From positions 1 to 64,000 of the forward strand of contig NZ_RKHX01000001.1 in the NCBI RefSeq assembly GCF_003755175.1: DNA of 64,000 nt, written 5' to 3'. A program made the translations under genes and the position numbers. Shown here one piece after another: positions 29,158 to 40,731 of the stretch. The stretch is from Cellulomonas sp. PhB150 (GTDB taxonomy: Bacteria > Actinomycetota > Actinomycetes > Actinomycetales > Cellulomonadaceae). The notes below the pieces were generated by a model. The model saw nothing but the letters and a program-made list of their open reading frames with translations, was not told the DNA's origin and did not search any database. How positions within the stretch are numbered: position 1 is the stretch's first letter; each line of letters begins with the position of its first letter.

Positions 29158-29790
29158 TCAGTCCTCGCCGAGGCCGCGCGCCGCGAGGGCGTCTCCCGTG
29201 GCACGCGCGTGCGCGACCATCCGCACGGCCGAGGGGACCAGGACCGCGCGGGGGTCGCGCTCGAGCCCCCGGGCGCGGGCCGCGTCGCGAGCCTCGAGCG
29301 AGGTCTGGACCAGCACCGGGATCGTCCGCAGGAACAGGCCGCAGGCCAGGGCGAACGTCTCGGGGGACAGCCCGACGTGCCGCAGCGGCCGCGCGAGGCG
29401 CGCGAGCACCTCGAGCAGCGCGTCGGCCCGGGTGGTGGCCGTGACGATCGTGGCGAGCAGGACGAGCGCGACGATGTCGAGGACGACCTCGAGTCCCGCC
29501 GCCCAGCCGCGGATCCACCACTGGTAGAGCCCGACGAGCGACACCGCCACGAGCGTGCCGAGCAGCCCACGCGTGGTCCGGTGCCACGGCACCCGCGAGA
29601 CGAGCTGGGCGACGACGGCGACACCCAGAGCGACGACCGCCGAGACCGGGCCGTGAGCGACGCTCACCAGGATGCCGGCGAGCGCGAGGCCCGCGAGCTT
29701 GGCACCCGGGGGACAGCGGTGCAGCACGCTCTTGCCGGGGTGGTAGAGCCCGAGCGGCCCCGCCCACGGCTGGCGCAGGGGCTTGCTCAC
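29158..29790 (-). CDS. bioN: ECF transporter transmembrane protein (EcfT / BioN-like)
   Basis: 210 residues, about five hydrophobic helices. The coupling helices carry Ala-Arg-Gly signatures: EARDAARARGLERDPR and ATGDALAARGLGED, as expected for EcfT. It joins the ATPase and the substrate-binding protein BioY. The GTG start overlaps the ATPase stop by GTGA. The three genes form a dedicated biotin importer. Confidence 0.92.
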   Translation of the reverse strand: MSKPLRQPWAGPLGLYHPGKSVLHRCPPGAKLAGLALAGILVSVAHGPVSAVVALGVAVVAQLVSRVPWHRTTRGLLGTLVAVSLVGLYQWWIRGWAAGLEVVLDIVALVLLATIVTATTRADALLEVLARLARPLRHVGLSPETFALACGLFLRTIPVLVQTSLEARDAARARGLERDPRAVLVPSAVRMVAHARATGDALAARGLGED

Positions 29791-30503
29791 GCGCGCAGCC
29801 GGGTCATCAGCGCGCGGTAGTGCGCGACCGCCTCGGCGGGTTCGCCGTCGTGGACGACCCGGCCGTCGTCGACCACCAGCACGCGGTCGGCGCGCGCGGC
29901 CGCCTCGAGGTCGTGCGTCACGACGACCACCTGCTGGTCGAGCCCGTCGAGCAGGTCGTCCACCACGGTCCGCCACCGCAGGTCGAGCAGCGTGGTGGGC
30001 TCGTCGCACACCAGGATCGCGGGCTCGACCGCCAGGACCGAGGCGAGGGCGAGCAGCTGGCGCTGGCCCCCGGACAGCACGTGCGCGGGCACCTCGGCCC
30101 GGTCCGCGAGCCCGAACCGAGCCAGGGCGGCGCGGGCAGCCGCGTCCCGTTCGTCGGCCGACATCGGCAGGCGCCGCAGCGAGAGCGCGACGTCCTCGAG
30201 CGGGGTGGGCATGACGATCTGCGCGTCCGGGTTGGTGAACACGAACCCGACCCGACGCCGCACCGCGCGCCCGTCGGCCGCGGTGTCGAGCCCGTCGACC
30301 CGCACCGTGCCCGAGGCGGGCAGCACGAGCCCGTTGAGCAGCCGGGCGAGCGTCGACTTGCCCGAGCCGTTCGCGCCGATCACGGCGATCCGTCGCTCGG
30401 CCAGGCGCAGGGTGACCGGCCCGAGCAGGCGCACCACGCGGTCGGCGTCGCCCGCGGGGTCGGGGCTGAACGCCGTGACGAGGACGTCGTCGAGCTCGAT
30501 CAA
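29787..30503 (-). CDS. bioM: ECF transporter ATPase (EcfA / BioM-like)
   Basis: 238 residues. Walker A GANGSGKSTL near 43-52, signature LSGGQRQLLALASVLA, Walker B AILVCDEPTTLLDLRW and H-loop VVVVTHDLEAAARAD. It powers biotin uptake with BioN and BioY. The start is TTG, two bases after the bioY stop; no better start is seen because family similarity begins at once (MIELDDV). Confidence 0.93.
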   Translation of the reverse strand: MIELDDVLVTAFSPDPAGDADRVVRLLGPVTLRLAERRIAVIGANGSGKSTLARLLNGLVLPASGTVRVDGLDTAADGRAVRRRVGFVFTNPDAQIVMPTPLEDVALSLRRLPMSADERDAAARAALARFGLADRAEVPAHVLSGGQRQLLALASVLAVEPAILVCDEPTTLLDLRWRTVVDDLLDGLDQQVVVVTHDLEAAARADRVLVVDDGRVVHDGEPAEAVAHYRALMTRLRA

Positions 30504-30504
30504 C

Positions 30505-31122
30505 TCAACGCCTGTTGCGCAGCAGGTCGGGGTACGCGCGGAAGAGGGTCAGGGCCACGGCGGCCGCGGCGGCGTTCTTGATGATGTCGCCCGGGAGGTA
30601 GACGACGTCGATCGCGACGGCCGCGCCCAGGTCGAGGTCCAGCTTGACCATGAGCCCGATGATGCCGCCGACGTGGATGGTGAGCAGCGAGCCGAACACG
30701 CCCGCGGAGAACAGGACCGTCCAGCGCGCGTAGCCGACCGAGCGGGCGGCGGGCGTCGCGAGCAGGCCGGCGAGCGCGGCACCGAACGGGAACGCGAGCA
30801 GGTAGCCGGCGGACGGCTTGCTCAGCACGCCCAGTCCGCCCGTGGCCTCGGCGAAGATCGGCACGCCGGCCAGCCCGACCGCGAGGTACAGCAGCACGGC
30901 GAGCGCGCCGCGTCGCCAGCCGAGGACCAGCCCGGACAGGATCACGGCGAACGTCTGCAGCGTGATCGGGACGCCCGAGCCGGTCGGGATGCCCGGCAGG
31001 ATCGCGCACACCGCGATGAACGCCGCGAACGTCGAGATCAGGGCGATGTCAGTGGTGACGCTGCTGCGGGCGACAGCCGGGGCGGGCAGCGAGTCGGCGG
31101 TGTCCTTCGTGATGTCGGTCAT
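30505..31122 (-). CDS. bioY: Biotin transporter S-component BioY
   Basis: 205 residues with six membrane helices. The family features are ILPGIPTGSGVPITLQTF and the following GLVLGWRRGALAVLLYLAVG, plus GLGVLSKPSAGYLLAFPFGA. It binds biotin with high affinity. The ATG is preceded by AGAGG. A TAGCGT -10 (31241-31236, minus strand) lies about 110 bases upstream, so the leader is long; it shows no riboswitch that I can recognise. The divergent ABC-F gene shares the 191-base intergenic region. Confidence 0.95.
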   Translation of the reverse strand: MTDITKDTADSLPAPAVARSSVTTDIALISTFAAFIAVCAILPGIPTGSGVPITLQTFAVILSGLVLGWRRGALAVLLYLAVGLAGVPIFAEATGGLGVLSKPSAGYLLAFPFGAALAGLLATPAARSVGYARWTVLFSAGVFGSLLTIHVGGIIGLMVKLDLDLGAAVAIDVVYLPGDIIKNAAAAAVALTLFRAYPDLLRNRR

Positions 31123-31313
31123 GGAAACCTCTGTCCTGTTTCGTGTGCGGGGCTCGAGCAAGGCGTCGTTCGGGGCGTCGTGCGGGCTTCCAGCAGGGCA
31201 GTCGCTCACGCCGGCGGTGCCGGCGGCAGTTCGAAACGCTAGCCGGTCGTAGACTTGCTGGCGTTTGTGCCCGCGGCCAAGACCCGTGCGGCCTTCTCGG
31301 AGGAAACCATCAA

Positions 31314-32912
<1,599 letters not shown>

Positions 32913-32916
32913 CGCC

Positions 32917-33831
32917 TCAGTCGCGCTCGGACCGGAGCTGGGCGTCCACCAGGGCGTCCTCCTCGGCCTCGGCGCGGCCGTCGCGGCGGCGCGAGGTGTG
33001 CACGCGCTCGGGGCGAGGTCCGCGCGGTGCGCGGGGCGCCCACGGGTCGGGGTCGACGGGGGCGGCCGGCTCGTCGACGCCCTCGAGGACCTCGCGGCGC
33101 GCGAGGAGCCCGAAGCCGACCAGCGAGCCGAGCGCGAACACCCACCACTGGAACGCGTACGACAGGTGCGAACCGGGGTCGATGCTGGGCTCGGGCAGCG
33201 TTCCCGGCATCGGGGTGACGGCGGGCGACTCGGACACGAGGCCCCCGTACGCCTGCCACGCGGTCCCGTCGACGCCCGCGACGTCGAGCACCTCGTCGAC
33301 GGCGATCGCCTGGACCTGGCCGGCGGGCGCCCGGCGGGTGGAGTCGGGCTCGTCGGCGCGCAGCCGGACGGTGATCGTCACGTCGCCCACCGGGGGCGCC
33401 GGCGCGACGACGTCCGCGTCCGCGTTCTCGCCCGTCGGCACCCAGCCGCGGTCGACGACCAGGACGGTGCCCGCGTCGGTGGCGGCGGCCGCGGTGCCGG
33501 CGGACGAGTCGTCGACGACGAACGGGACCAGCACGTGGTACGCCGGCGTGCCGTCGGCCGGCCGGTTGCGCAGCTCGACGGTCTGGTCGGGCAGGTAGTG
33601 CCCCGAGACCAGGACGGGCTTCCAGACGAGGTCGTCCGGGACCGCCTGGTCGGGGGAGAGCACGCTCGACAGCGGCACCGGGTCGGCGCCGAAGTTGTCC
33701 ATCACGATCGCGATCTGGGCGTCACGCCACTCGTGCCGGTGCCACTGCCACCGGCCCAGGAACACGCATGCCGTGGCAAGTGCCACGGCGAGCAGGCAGA
33801 GCCCGACGGCGCGGCGGACGACCGGTCTCAC
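32917..33831 (-). CDS. SURF1 family cytochrome oxidase biogenesis protein
   Basis: 304 residues. A membrane helix near 9-26 (AVGLCLLAVALATACVFLG) is followed by the conserved RWQWHRHEW. Then come the extracytoplasmic domain with VLVSGHYLPD, VDRGWVPTG and a second helix near 228-248 (SYAFQWWVFALGSLVGFGLL). The last 50 residues are charged and Pro/Arg-rich. SURF1 helps insert heme a into cytochrome aa3 oxidase, which links it functionally to ctaA in this window. The GTG start overlaps the preceding stop by GTGA. Confidence 0.92.
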   Translation of the reverse strand: MRPVVRRAVGLCLLAVALATACVFLGRWQWHRHEWRDAQIAIVMDNFGADPVPLSSVLSPDQAVPDDLVWKPVLVSGHYLPDQTVELRNRPADGTPAYHVLVPFVVDDSSAGTAAAATDAGTVLVVDRGWVPTGENADADVVAPAPPVGDVTITVRLRADEPDSTRRAPAGQVQAIAVDEVLDVAGVDGTAWQAYGGLVSESPAVTPMPGTLPEPSIDPGSHLSYAFQWWVFALGSLVGFGLLARREVLEGVDEPAAPVDPDPWAPRAPRGPRPERVHTSRRRDGRAEAEEDALVDAQLRSERD

Positions 33832-34064
33832 GTGGCCGCGCCCTCGAGGGAGTCGGCCGGCACCACCGAGCGCAGGAAGCCGCGCGTCTCGAGGAACTGC
33901 GACAGGTGCTCGAGGTGGTCGTCGCACGCGACCCACACCTTGCGCCGCTCCGTGGTGTGCAGCTTGGGGTTGTTCCACAGCAGGCCGTGGGTCGCCTCGG
34001 CGCGGCAGCTCTTGGCGGAGCAGATCATCTCGTCGACAGGGTCGGGCGTGAACAGCAGGCTCAT
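33828..34064 (-). CDS. Small conserved Cys/His protein
   Basis: 78 residues, function unknown. Conserved-looking segments are EMICSAKSCRAEATHGLLWNN-like sequence, PKLHTTERRKVW and VACDDHLEHLSQFLETRGFLR. The pairs C15/C20 and C47/H50 could bind a metal ion. This small family is common in actinobacteria next to SURF1 and DUF3099 genes, and is sometimes labelled acetone carboxylase in databases without support. It overlaps both neighbours by 4 bases (GTGA downstream, ATGA upstream), so the three genes form one translational unit. Confidence 0.85.
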   Translation of the reverse strand: MSLLFTPDPVDEMICSAKSCRAEATHGLLWNNPKLHTTERRKVWVACDDHLEHLSQFLETRGFLRSVVPADSLEGAAT

Positions 34065-34396
34065 CGCGGCCCGCTCCCGAGGTGGCCGGCGTCGCGGGGG
34101 CCGGGCCCGATCTCGCGCGGGTCGATGAACGTCGTGTCACCGTCGCGCCGCTCGCGGCCGGCGTTGGCCAGGATCACGGCGATGTACGGCAGGACGACGG
34201 CGCCGACGATGAGGATCACGGACGCCCAGCGGGGGATGTGCGCCCAGGTGACGACCGCGACGGCGAAGCACAGGACGCGGATCCCCATCTGGATCAGGTA
34301 CCGCTTCTGGCGCCGGGCGACGTCCTCGGCGAGCGGTTCGGGCGCGGACGTGATCCGGGGGATCTCGGGTCCGTCCTGCTTGCGCACGCTCACCAC
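34061..34396 (-). CDS. DUF3099 two-helix membrane protein
   Basis: 111 residues. Two membrane helices lie near 35-51 and 58-77 (WASVILIVGAVVLPYIAVILA). The N-terminus RITSAPEPLAEDVARRQKRYL is typical of DUF3099, whose role is unknown. Two adjacent GTG codons (34396, 34393) could start it. TAGGAT on the minus strand lies exactly seven bases before the second GTG, which favours a leaderless start there. It heads a three-gene unit with the small Cys/His protein and SURF1. Confidence 0.88.
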   Translation of the reverse strand: MVSVRKQDGPEIPRITSAPEPLAEDVARRQKRYLIQMGIRVLCFAVAVVTWAHIPRWASVILIVGAVVLPYIAVILANAGRERRDGDTTFIDPREIGPGPRDAGHLGSGPR

Positions 34397-34406
34397 CTGA
34401 TCCTAA

Positions 34407-35243
<837 letters not shown>

Positions 35244-35278
35244 CCTCTTCCTGGTACGAAAAGAACGGAAAACACCTC

Positions 35279-36049
35279 ATGGGTCTGCTCGAAGGCAAGA
35301 AGCTCCTCGTCACCGGTGTCCTCACCGACGGCTCGATCGCGTTCCACGTCGCGCGCCTGGCCCAGCAGGAGGGCGCCACCGTCGTCCTGACCTCGTTCGG
35401 CCGCCAGTTCCGGCTCACGCAGGCCATCGCGCGGCGTCTGCCCGCTCCCGCCGAGGTGGTCCAGCTCGACGTCACGTCCGACGAGGACCTCGCGGCCCTC
35501 GCCGACCGCCTGCGCGAGGTCGGCTTCGACTCGCTCGACGGCGTCGTGCACTCGATCGGCTTCGCGCCGCAGTCCGTCATGGGCGGCAACTTCCTCGCGG
35601 GCGAGTGGGCCGACGTGGCCACCGCGCTGCAGGTGTCGGCCTTCTCCCTCAAGTCGCTCGCGGTCGCGGCCCAGCCGCTGCTGACCCGCGGCTCGTCGGT
35701 CGTCGGCCTGACGTTCGACGCCTCGTTCGCGTGGCCGGTCTACGACTGGATGGGCGTCGCGAAGGCGGCCTTCGAGTCGACGGCCCGTTACCTCGCGCGC
35801 GACCTCGGCCCCTCGGGCATCCGGGTCAACCTCGTCTCGGCCGGCCCGATCCGCACCACCGCGGCCAAGTCGATCCCCGGCTTCGAGACGATGGAGGGCG
35901 GCTGGCCCGAGCGCGCCCCGCTCGGCTGGGACGTCACCGACCCCGAGCCCACGGCCCGCGCGGTCGCGGCGCTGCTGTCCGACTGGTTCCCGGCGACGAC
36001 GGCCGAGATCGTGCACGTCGACGGCGGCGTGCACGCCATGGGCCTGTGA
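35279..36049 (+). CDS. fabI: Enoyl-ACP reductase (FabI/InhA-like)
   Basis: 256 residues. NADH-dependent last reduction step of fatty acid elongation. The N-terminus GLLEGKKLLVTGVLTDGSIA and the FDASFAWPVYDWMGVAKAAFE segment with the catalytic Tyr and Lys (Y-x6-K) match InhA/FabI. The C-terminal EIVHVDGGVHAMG is also typical. AAGAACGGAAAA precedes the ATG. It probably forms one transcript with fabG. Confidence 0.95.
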   Translation: MGLLEGKKLLVTGVLTDGSIAFHVARLAQQEGATVVLTSFGRQFRLTQAIARRLPAPAEVVQLDVTSDEDLAALADRLREVGFDSLDGVVHSIGFAPQSVMGGNFLAGEWADVATALQVSAFSLKSLAVAAQPLLTRGSSVVGLTFDASFAWPVYDWMGVAKAAFESTARYLARDLGPSGIRVNLVSAGPIRTTAAKSIPGFETMEGGWPERAPLGWDVTDPEPTARAVAALLSDWFPATTAEIVHVDGGVHAMGL

Positions 36050-36064
36050 TGGGACGCTGAGCCG

Positions 36065-36583
36065 GTGACCGCACCGCTCGACCGCCGCCTCGTCCTGCTC
36101 CGCCACGCCAAGGCGGAGCACCCGGAGAAGGTGGACGACCACGAGCGCGCCCTGGCCCTGCCCGGCCGACGACAGGCCGGCCGGGTCGGGAGCGCGATGA
36201 CGGAGGCCGGCGTCGCGCCGGACCTGGTGCTGTGCTCGACGAGCCTGCGCACGCGGCAGACCTGGGACCTGGTCCGCGCCGGGCTGGCCGTCGAGCCGCC
36301 CGTCGAGTTCCGCGAGGAGGTCTACCTCGCGGGTGCCTCGGCGCTGCTCGCGCTCGTGCAGGCCGTTCCCGACGAGGTCCGCACGCTGCTCGTCGTCGGC
36401 CACGAGCCGACGATGTCGCACGCCGCCGAGCTGCTCGCCGGGCCCGGCTCGGAGGAGGCCGCCTACCGGCGCGTGCAGGTGGGGGTGCCGACCGCGAGCT
36501 GGTCGGTCCTCGAGTCGCCCGCGAGCTGGGCGGACTGGGCGCCGGCGGAGTCCGTGCTCGTGGGGCTGCACACGCCCGGCTGA
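36065..36583 (+). CDS. sixA: SixA-like phosphohistidine phosphatase
   Basis: 172 residues, histidine phosphatase superfamily. The catalytic motif is LLRHAKAEHP near the N-terminus, with a second conserved His in VVGHEPTMSHAAELLAG. SixA-type proteins remove phosphate from histidine in phosphotransfer proteins; the target here is unknown. It lies 15 bases after fabI and converges with serB, with four bases between stops. Confidence 0.9.
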   Translation: MTAPLDRRLVLLRHAKAEHPEKVDDHERALALPGRRQAGRVGSAMTEAGVAPDLVLCSTSLRTRQTWDLVRAGLAVEPPVEFREEVYLAGASALLALVQAVPDEVRTLLVVGHEPTMSHAAELLAGPGSEEAAYRRVQVGVPTASWSVLESPASWADWAPAESVLVGLHTPG

Positions 36584-36587
36584 CCGG

Positions 36588-37223
36588 TCAGCGCGCGAAA
36601 GGCTCCAGCGCGAGGACCGCGTCGAGGCGCTCCTCGACGACGGCGTCCGCCTGCGCGGCGACCACGGGCTTCGCGTTGAACGCGATCCCGAACCCGGCGG
36701 CGGCCAGCATGTCGAGGTCGTTCGCGCCGTCGCCGATCGCGACCGTGTCCTCGAGCGCCACGCCGGACGCCGCGGCGTAGTCGGCCAGCGCGACGGCCTT
36801 CGCGGCCCGGTCCACCACGGCACCGGTGACCCGGCCGGTGAGGACGCCGTCGGTCACCTCGAGCGCGTTCGCCCGGGTCAGGGTGATGCCAAGGGATGCC
36901 GCCAACGGCCCGACGACCTCGATGAAGCCGCCGGACACGAGCCCGACGGCCCAGCCCCGAGCCTGCAGCTCCGCGACGAGCTCGCGCGCTCCGGGGGTCA
37001 GCTCGACCTCGGCGAGCACGTCGTCGAGCACCGAGACCGGCAGCCCGGCCAGTGTGGCGACCCGCTCGTGCAACGACGCGGCGAAGTCGATCTCGCCGCG
37101 CATGGCCCGCTCGGTGATCTCCGCGACCAGCTCCTGCGAGCCCGCGCGCGCGGCCAGCATCTCGATCACCTCGCCGGTGATGAGGGTCGAGTCGACGTCC
37201 ATGACGAGCAGGCGGGGCTTCAC
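36588..37223 (-). CDS. serB: Phosphoserine phosphatase
   Basis: 211 residues. Last step of serine synthesis. HAD catalytic aspartates D9 and D11 in MDVDSTLI, the VSGGFIEVV segment and the metal-binding GDGANDLDML. No N-terminal ACT domain is present. Start choice: TAGCGT (37236-37231, minus strand) stands exactly seven bases before the GTG at 37223, so a leaderless start there is preferred over GTGs at 37232 and 37253, which lie at or before the -10. Confidence 0.93.
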   Translation of the reverse strand: MKPRLLVMDVDSTLITGEVIEMLAARAGSQELVAEITERAMRGEIDFAASLHERVATLAGLPVSVLDDVLAEVELTPGARELVAELQARGWAVGLVSGGFIEVVGPLAASLGITLTRANALEVTDGVLTGRVTGAVVDRAAKAVALADYAAASGVALEDTVAIGDGANDLDMLAAAGFGIAFNAKPVVAAQADAVVEERLDAVLALEPFAR

Positions 37224-37277
37224 GTCGCGCACGCTACCGACTCCCGCGCACACCCGGCGGCGCTGCCCACGGAGAGG

Positions 37278-38519
37278 TCAGTCGTGGATGATCGTGCCCT
37301 TGGGGACGACGGTGATGCCCGAGTCGCTGATCGTGAAGCCGCGCGCGAGGTCGTGCTCGCGGTCCAGTCCGATGCGGGCGCGCTCGGGGACGATGACGTT
37401 CTTGTCGATGATCGCGCGGTGCACCTGCGCGTACCGCTCGACGTGCACGTTGTCCATGAGGACCGAGTCGGTGACCTGCGCCCACGAGTGCAGCCGCACG
37501 CCCGGTGACAGGACCGAGCCCGAGACCGTCGCGCCCGAGACGACGACGCCGGGGGAGACGATCGAGTCCGCGGCGTGGCCCATCCGGCCCGCACCGGCGT
37601 GCACGAACTTGGCCGGGGCCAGGCCCGTGTAACCCGTGAACAGCGGCCACTCGTCGTTGTACAGGTTGAACACGGGCTCGATCGCGATGAGGTCGGTGTT
37701 CGCCTCGTAGTACGCGTCGAGCGTTCCCACGTCGCGCCAGTAGTCGCGGTCGCGCGGCGTGGAGCCGGGCACGTCGTTGCGCAGGAAGTCGTAGACGCCC
37801 GCCGTGCCGCGCTCGACGAAGTAGGGCGCGATGTCGCCGCCCATGTCGTGCCGCGACGTGGCGTTCTCGGCATCGGCGGTGACCGCCGCGACCAGGGCGT
37901 CGGCGTTGGCGACGTAGTTGCCCATCGAGGCGAGGATCTCGCCGGGGGAGTCGGCCAGGCCGACGGGGTCGGTCGGCTTCTCGCGGAACGCGGCGATCCG
38001 GGTGGGGTCGCTCGGGTCGACCTCGATCACGCCGAACTGGTCGGACTCCTCGATGGGCTGGCGGATCGCGGCGACCGTGAACTCGGCACCGGAGGCGATG
38101 TGTGCGTCGACCATCTGGGAGAAGTCCATGCGGTAGACGTGGTCGGCGCCGACGACGACGACGATGTCCGGCCGCTCGTCCTCGATGATGTTGAGGCACT
38201 GGTAGATCGCGTCCGCGCTGCCCAGGTACCAGTGCTTGCCGACGCGCTGCTGCGCGGGGACGGCGGCGACGTAGTTGCCCAGCAGCGGCGACATCCGCCA
38301 CGTCTTGGACACGTGGCGGTCCAGGCTGTGGGACTTGTACTGGGTGAGCACGATGACGTGCAGGTAGTGCGAGTTGATGACGTTCGACAGGGCGAAGTCG
38401 ACGAGGCGGTAGATCCCCCCGAACGGCACCGCCGGCTTGGCCCGGTGGGCGGTCAGCGGCATGAGTCGCTTGCCCTCTCCACCTGCAAGGACGATTGCGA
38501 GGACGCGCGGCGCTGCCAT
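37278..38519 (-). CDS. glgC: Glucose-1-phosphate adenylyltransferase
   Basis: 413 residues. It makes ADP-glucose for glycogen synthesis. The N-terminal [25 protein letters not shown] motif, the substrate region FREKPTDP and the C-terminal left-handed beta-helix ([20 protein letters not shown]) are clear. TAGGGT (38532-38527, minus strand) lies seven bases before the ATG and no Shine-Dalgarno is visible, so it is probably leaderless. It is divergent from glgA. Confidence 0.96.
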   Translation of the reverse strand: MAAPRVLAIVLAGGEGKRLMPLTAHRAKPAVPFGGIYRLVDFALSNVINSHYLHVIVLTQYKSHSLDRHVSKTWRMSPLLGNYVAAVPAQQRVGKHWYLGSADAIYQCLNIIEDERPDIVVVVGADHVYRMDFSQMVDAHIASGAEFTVAAIRQPIEESDQFGVIEVDPSDPTRIAAFREKPTDPVGLADSPGEILASMGNYVANADALVAAVTADAENATSRHDMGGDIAPYFVERGTAGVYDFLRNDVPGSTPRDRDYWRDVGTLDAYYEANTDLIAIEPVFNLYNDEWPLFTGYTGLAPAKFVHAGAGRMGHAADSIVSPGVVVSGATVSGSVLSPGVRLHSWAQVTDSVLMDNVHVERYAQVHRAIIDKNVIVPERARIGLDREHDLARGFTISDSGITVVPKGTIIHD

Positions 38520-38571
38520 GTCGACGACCCTAGGCCCCGCGCCGCTGTCAGGCGAGGCGTGACCGCGGCGG

Positions 38572-38583
38572 CACGCTAGCGTG
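38572..38583. promoter_or_regulatory. Palindromic, possibly bidirectional -10 between glgC and glgA
   Basis: The perfect 12-bp palindrome CACGCTAGCGTG contains TAGCGT on both strands, so one site can serve as -10 in both directions. For glgA it would give a leader of about 40 bases that carries the Shine-Dalgarno GGAGG (38620-38624). For glgC a separate proximal -10 (TAGGGT) exists as well. It could equally be a regulator site. Confidence 0.5.
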
Positions 38584-38629
38584 TCGCGGGTGACCGGCCG
38601 TCAGGGCCGGCGTGGACCTGGAGGTTCCG

Positions 38630-39856
38630 TTGCGTGTCGATCTGCTGACCCGTGAGTACCCGCCGCACGTGTACGGCGGCGCCGGGGTGCACGTGGCGGG
38701 GCTGACCGCGGTGCTGCGGCGCACGATCGACGTCCGCGTGCACTGCTTCGACGGGCCGCGCGACGAGCCCTCCGTGCTGGGCTACGGCGTGCCGACCGAG
38801 CTCCGCGGCGCCAACGCCGCGCTGCAGACCCTCGGGGTCGACCTCGAGATGGCCGACGCGGTCGGGCGCGTGGGCGACGACGGCGTCGCGAGCGACCTGG
38901 TCCACTCGCACACCTGGTACGCGAACTTCGGCGGCCACGTCGCCTCGATGCTGCACGACCTGCCGCACGTGATCACCGCGCACAGCCTCGAGCCGCTGCG
39001 CCCCTGGAAGGCCGAGCAGCTCGGCGGCGGTTACGCGCTGTCCAGCTGGGTCGAGCGCACCGCCTACGAGGCAGCCGCCGCGGTCATCGCGGTCAGCGGC
39101 GGCATGCGCCAGGACATCCTGCGCTCGTACCCCTCCATCGACCCCGACCGCGTGAAGGTCGTGCACAACGGCATCGACCTCGACGGCTGGAAGCGCCCGA
39201 CGAGCGAGGCGGACCTGGCCGCCGCCGACGCGACCGTGCGCGGGCTCGGCATCGACCCGACCCGCCCCGCGGTCGTGTTCGTCGGGCGCATCACCCGCCA
39301 GAAGGGCCTGCCCTACTTCCTGCGCGCCGCCGAGCAGCTGCCCCCCGAGGTGCAGCTGGTGCTGTGCGCCGGGGCCCCGGACACCCCGGCGATCCTCGCC
39401 GAGGTCACGGGCCTGGTCGACGAGCTGCGCGCCAAGCGCTCGGGCGTGGTCTGGATCGAGCAGATGCTGCCCCGTGCCGAGCTCATCGCGGTGCTGTCCG
39501 CCGGCACGGTGTTCGCGTGCCCGTCGATCTACGAGCCGCTCGGCATCGTCAACCTCGAGGCCATGGCCGTGGGGCTGCCCGTCGTCGGGACCGCCACCGG
39601 TGGGATCCCGGAGGTCGTCGACGACGGCGTCACCGGCTGGCTCGTGCCGATCGACCAGGTGCAGGACGGCACCGGCACGCCGATCGACCCGGAGAAGTTC
39701 GTCGCGGACCTCGCAGCGACGCTCAACGAGGCGGTCAGCGACCCGGCCCGCGCGCACGCGTGGGGGCTCGCGGCGCGGACGCGGGTCGAGGACCACTTCT
39801 CCTGGGACGCCATCGCGACCCGCACGCTGGACGTCTACCGGGCGGCGACGGCCTGA
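38630..39856 (+). CDS. glgA: Glycogen synthase (GT4 type, actinobacterial GlgA/GlgM-like)
   Basis: 408 residues. Start: TTG at 38630, five bases after GGAGG, giving MRVDLLTREYPPHVYGG, which is where family similarity begins; an upstream GTG at 38612 precedes the Shine-Dalgarno and is rejected. GT4 features are GGAGVHV near the N-terminus, VFVGRITRQKGLPYF, and the donor-binding ACPSIYEPLGIVNLEAMA. In mycobacteria the orthologous enzyme (GlgM) makes maltose-1-phosphate, so the product may be that rather than linear glucan. Confidence 0.92.
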   Translation: MRVDLLTREYPPHVYGGAGVHVAGLTAVLRRTIDVRVHCFDGPRDEPSVLGYGVPTELRGANAALQTLGVDLEMADAVGRVGDDGVASDLVHSHTWYANFGGHVASMLHDLPHVITAHSLEPLRPWKAEQLGGGYALSSWVERTAYEAAAAVIAVSGGMRQDILRSYPSIDPDRVKVVHNGIDLDGWKRPTSEADLAAADATVRGLGIDPTRPAVVFVGRITRQKGLPYFLRAAEQLPPEVQLVLCAGAPDTPAILAEVTGLVDELRAKRSGVVWIEQMLPRAELIAVLSAGTVFACPSIYEPLGIVNLEAMAVGLPVVGTATGGIPEVVDDGVTGWLVPIDQVQDGTGTPIDPEKFVADLAATLNEAVSDPARAHAWGLAARTRVEDHFSWDAIATRTLDVYRAATA

Positions 39857-39860
39857 GCCC

Positions 39861-40634
39861 TCAGGGTGTCGGGAACGTCGACGCGGCCGCGATCGCGCGC
39901 CGCGACATCCGGTCGACGTCGCGCAGGGCCGCCGAACGCTGGTCGGCCTGCCACAGGCTGACGGCGCCGCCGTCGTCGCGCGTCGCCAGCGCCACGATGG
40001 CCCGCAGCCGCGCCGCGCTGCCCAGCACGCGCGCGTGCCGGCCGTCGAGGTGGTCGGGCATCCGCCAGCGCGGCAGCGCGCCGTCGCGCAGGGCGGCGAT
40101 CTGGTCGGCGTCGTCGTCCTGCCAGCGCGCCACGTCGAGCCGGACCAGCGCCTCGGTCACGGTGATGAGGCCCTGGCGCAGGTCGCGGTCGGCGTCCTGC
40201 AACGAGCCGTTGCGCCCCACGGTCGCCAGGCGCCAGTCCGGCACGGGCGTCGAGTGCCAGGTCACGAGGTGGCCGGGCTCGTAGGCGGAGCCGAACTGCT
40301 CGACCTCCGGCACCAGCGCGACGCAGGTCGAGGGGGTGCGGACGAGCAGGCACTCGCCGGCGTCGATCGCGGCGGCGCTCACGGCCGCCGGCGCCGCACC
40401 GGCATCGCCCGGCGCGAGGACGAGCGCGGCCACGTCGACCGGCCCGGCGCCCCAGGAGTCGATCGCCTCGCCGAGGGGCACCGGGGAGTCGTCGCCGCTG
40501 ATCACCTCGTGCGGCTCGTCGTCGCCCTGGACCGCGCGCAGCAGCGCCGTGCGGTCGGTCCGCGCTCCCGACGGGTCGGGGGCGAGCCACAGGGCGAGCA
40601 GCACGGAACGGGGCAGCTCGAGGACGTCGCTCAC
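39861..40634 (-). CDS. Conserved hypothetical protein
   Basis: 257 residues, not recognised. No signal peptide, membrane segment or catalytic motif is obvious. There is an Ala-rich stretch near 90-105. A C-terminal helix-rich region includes LGSAARLRAIVALATRDDGG and DVDRMSRRAIAAA. The GTG start is chosen because TACCGT (40647-40642, minus strand) lies seven bases upstream, and it removes a poor Pro-rich extension. It is convergent with glgA and divergent from the ABC ATPase. Strong codon bias supports it being a real gene. Confidence 0.8.
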   Translation of the reverse strand: MSDVLELPRSVLLALWLAPDPSGARTDRTALLRAVQGDDEPHEVISGDDSPVPLGEAIDSWGAGPVDVAALVLAPGDAGAAPAAVSAAAIDAGECLLVRTPSTCVALVPEVEQFGSAYEPGHLVTWHSTPVPDWRLATVGRNGSLQDADRDLRQGLITVTEALVRLDVARWQDDDADQIAALRDGALPRWRMPDHLDGRHARVLGSAARLRAIVALATRDDGGAVSLWQADQRSAALRDVDRMSRRAIAAASTFPTP

Positions 40635-40731
40635 GCGGACAACGGTAGGCGAGGTCGGCGCGCGGGGGCCCGTGAGCCAGGACACGTGCGCCGCTGCGGG
40701 CAGGCCCGCGCCGGGCCGTTAGGGTCATGCC

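Noticed and set aside
31123..31313. A riboswitch before bioY
   Set aside because: The leader is long, but I find no conserved riboswitch core, and biotin genes are normally controlled by proteins.
38612..38614. GTG at 38612 as the glgA start
   Set aside because: It lies before the GGAGG at 38620-38624; the TTG at 38630 has correct spacing and the expected family N-terminus.
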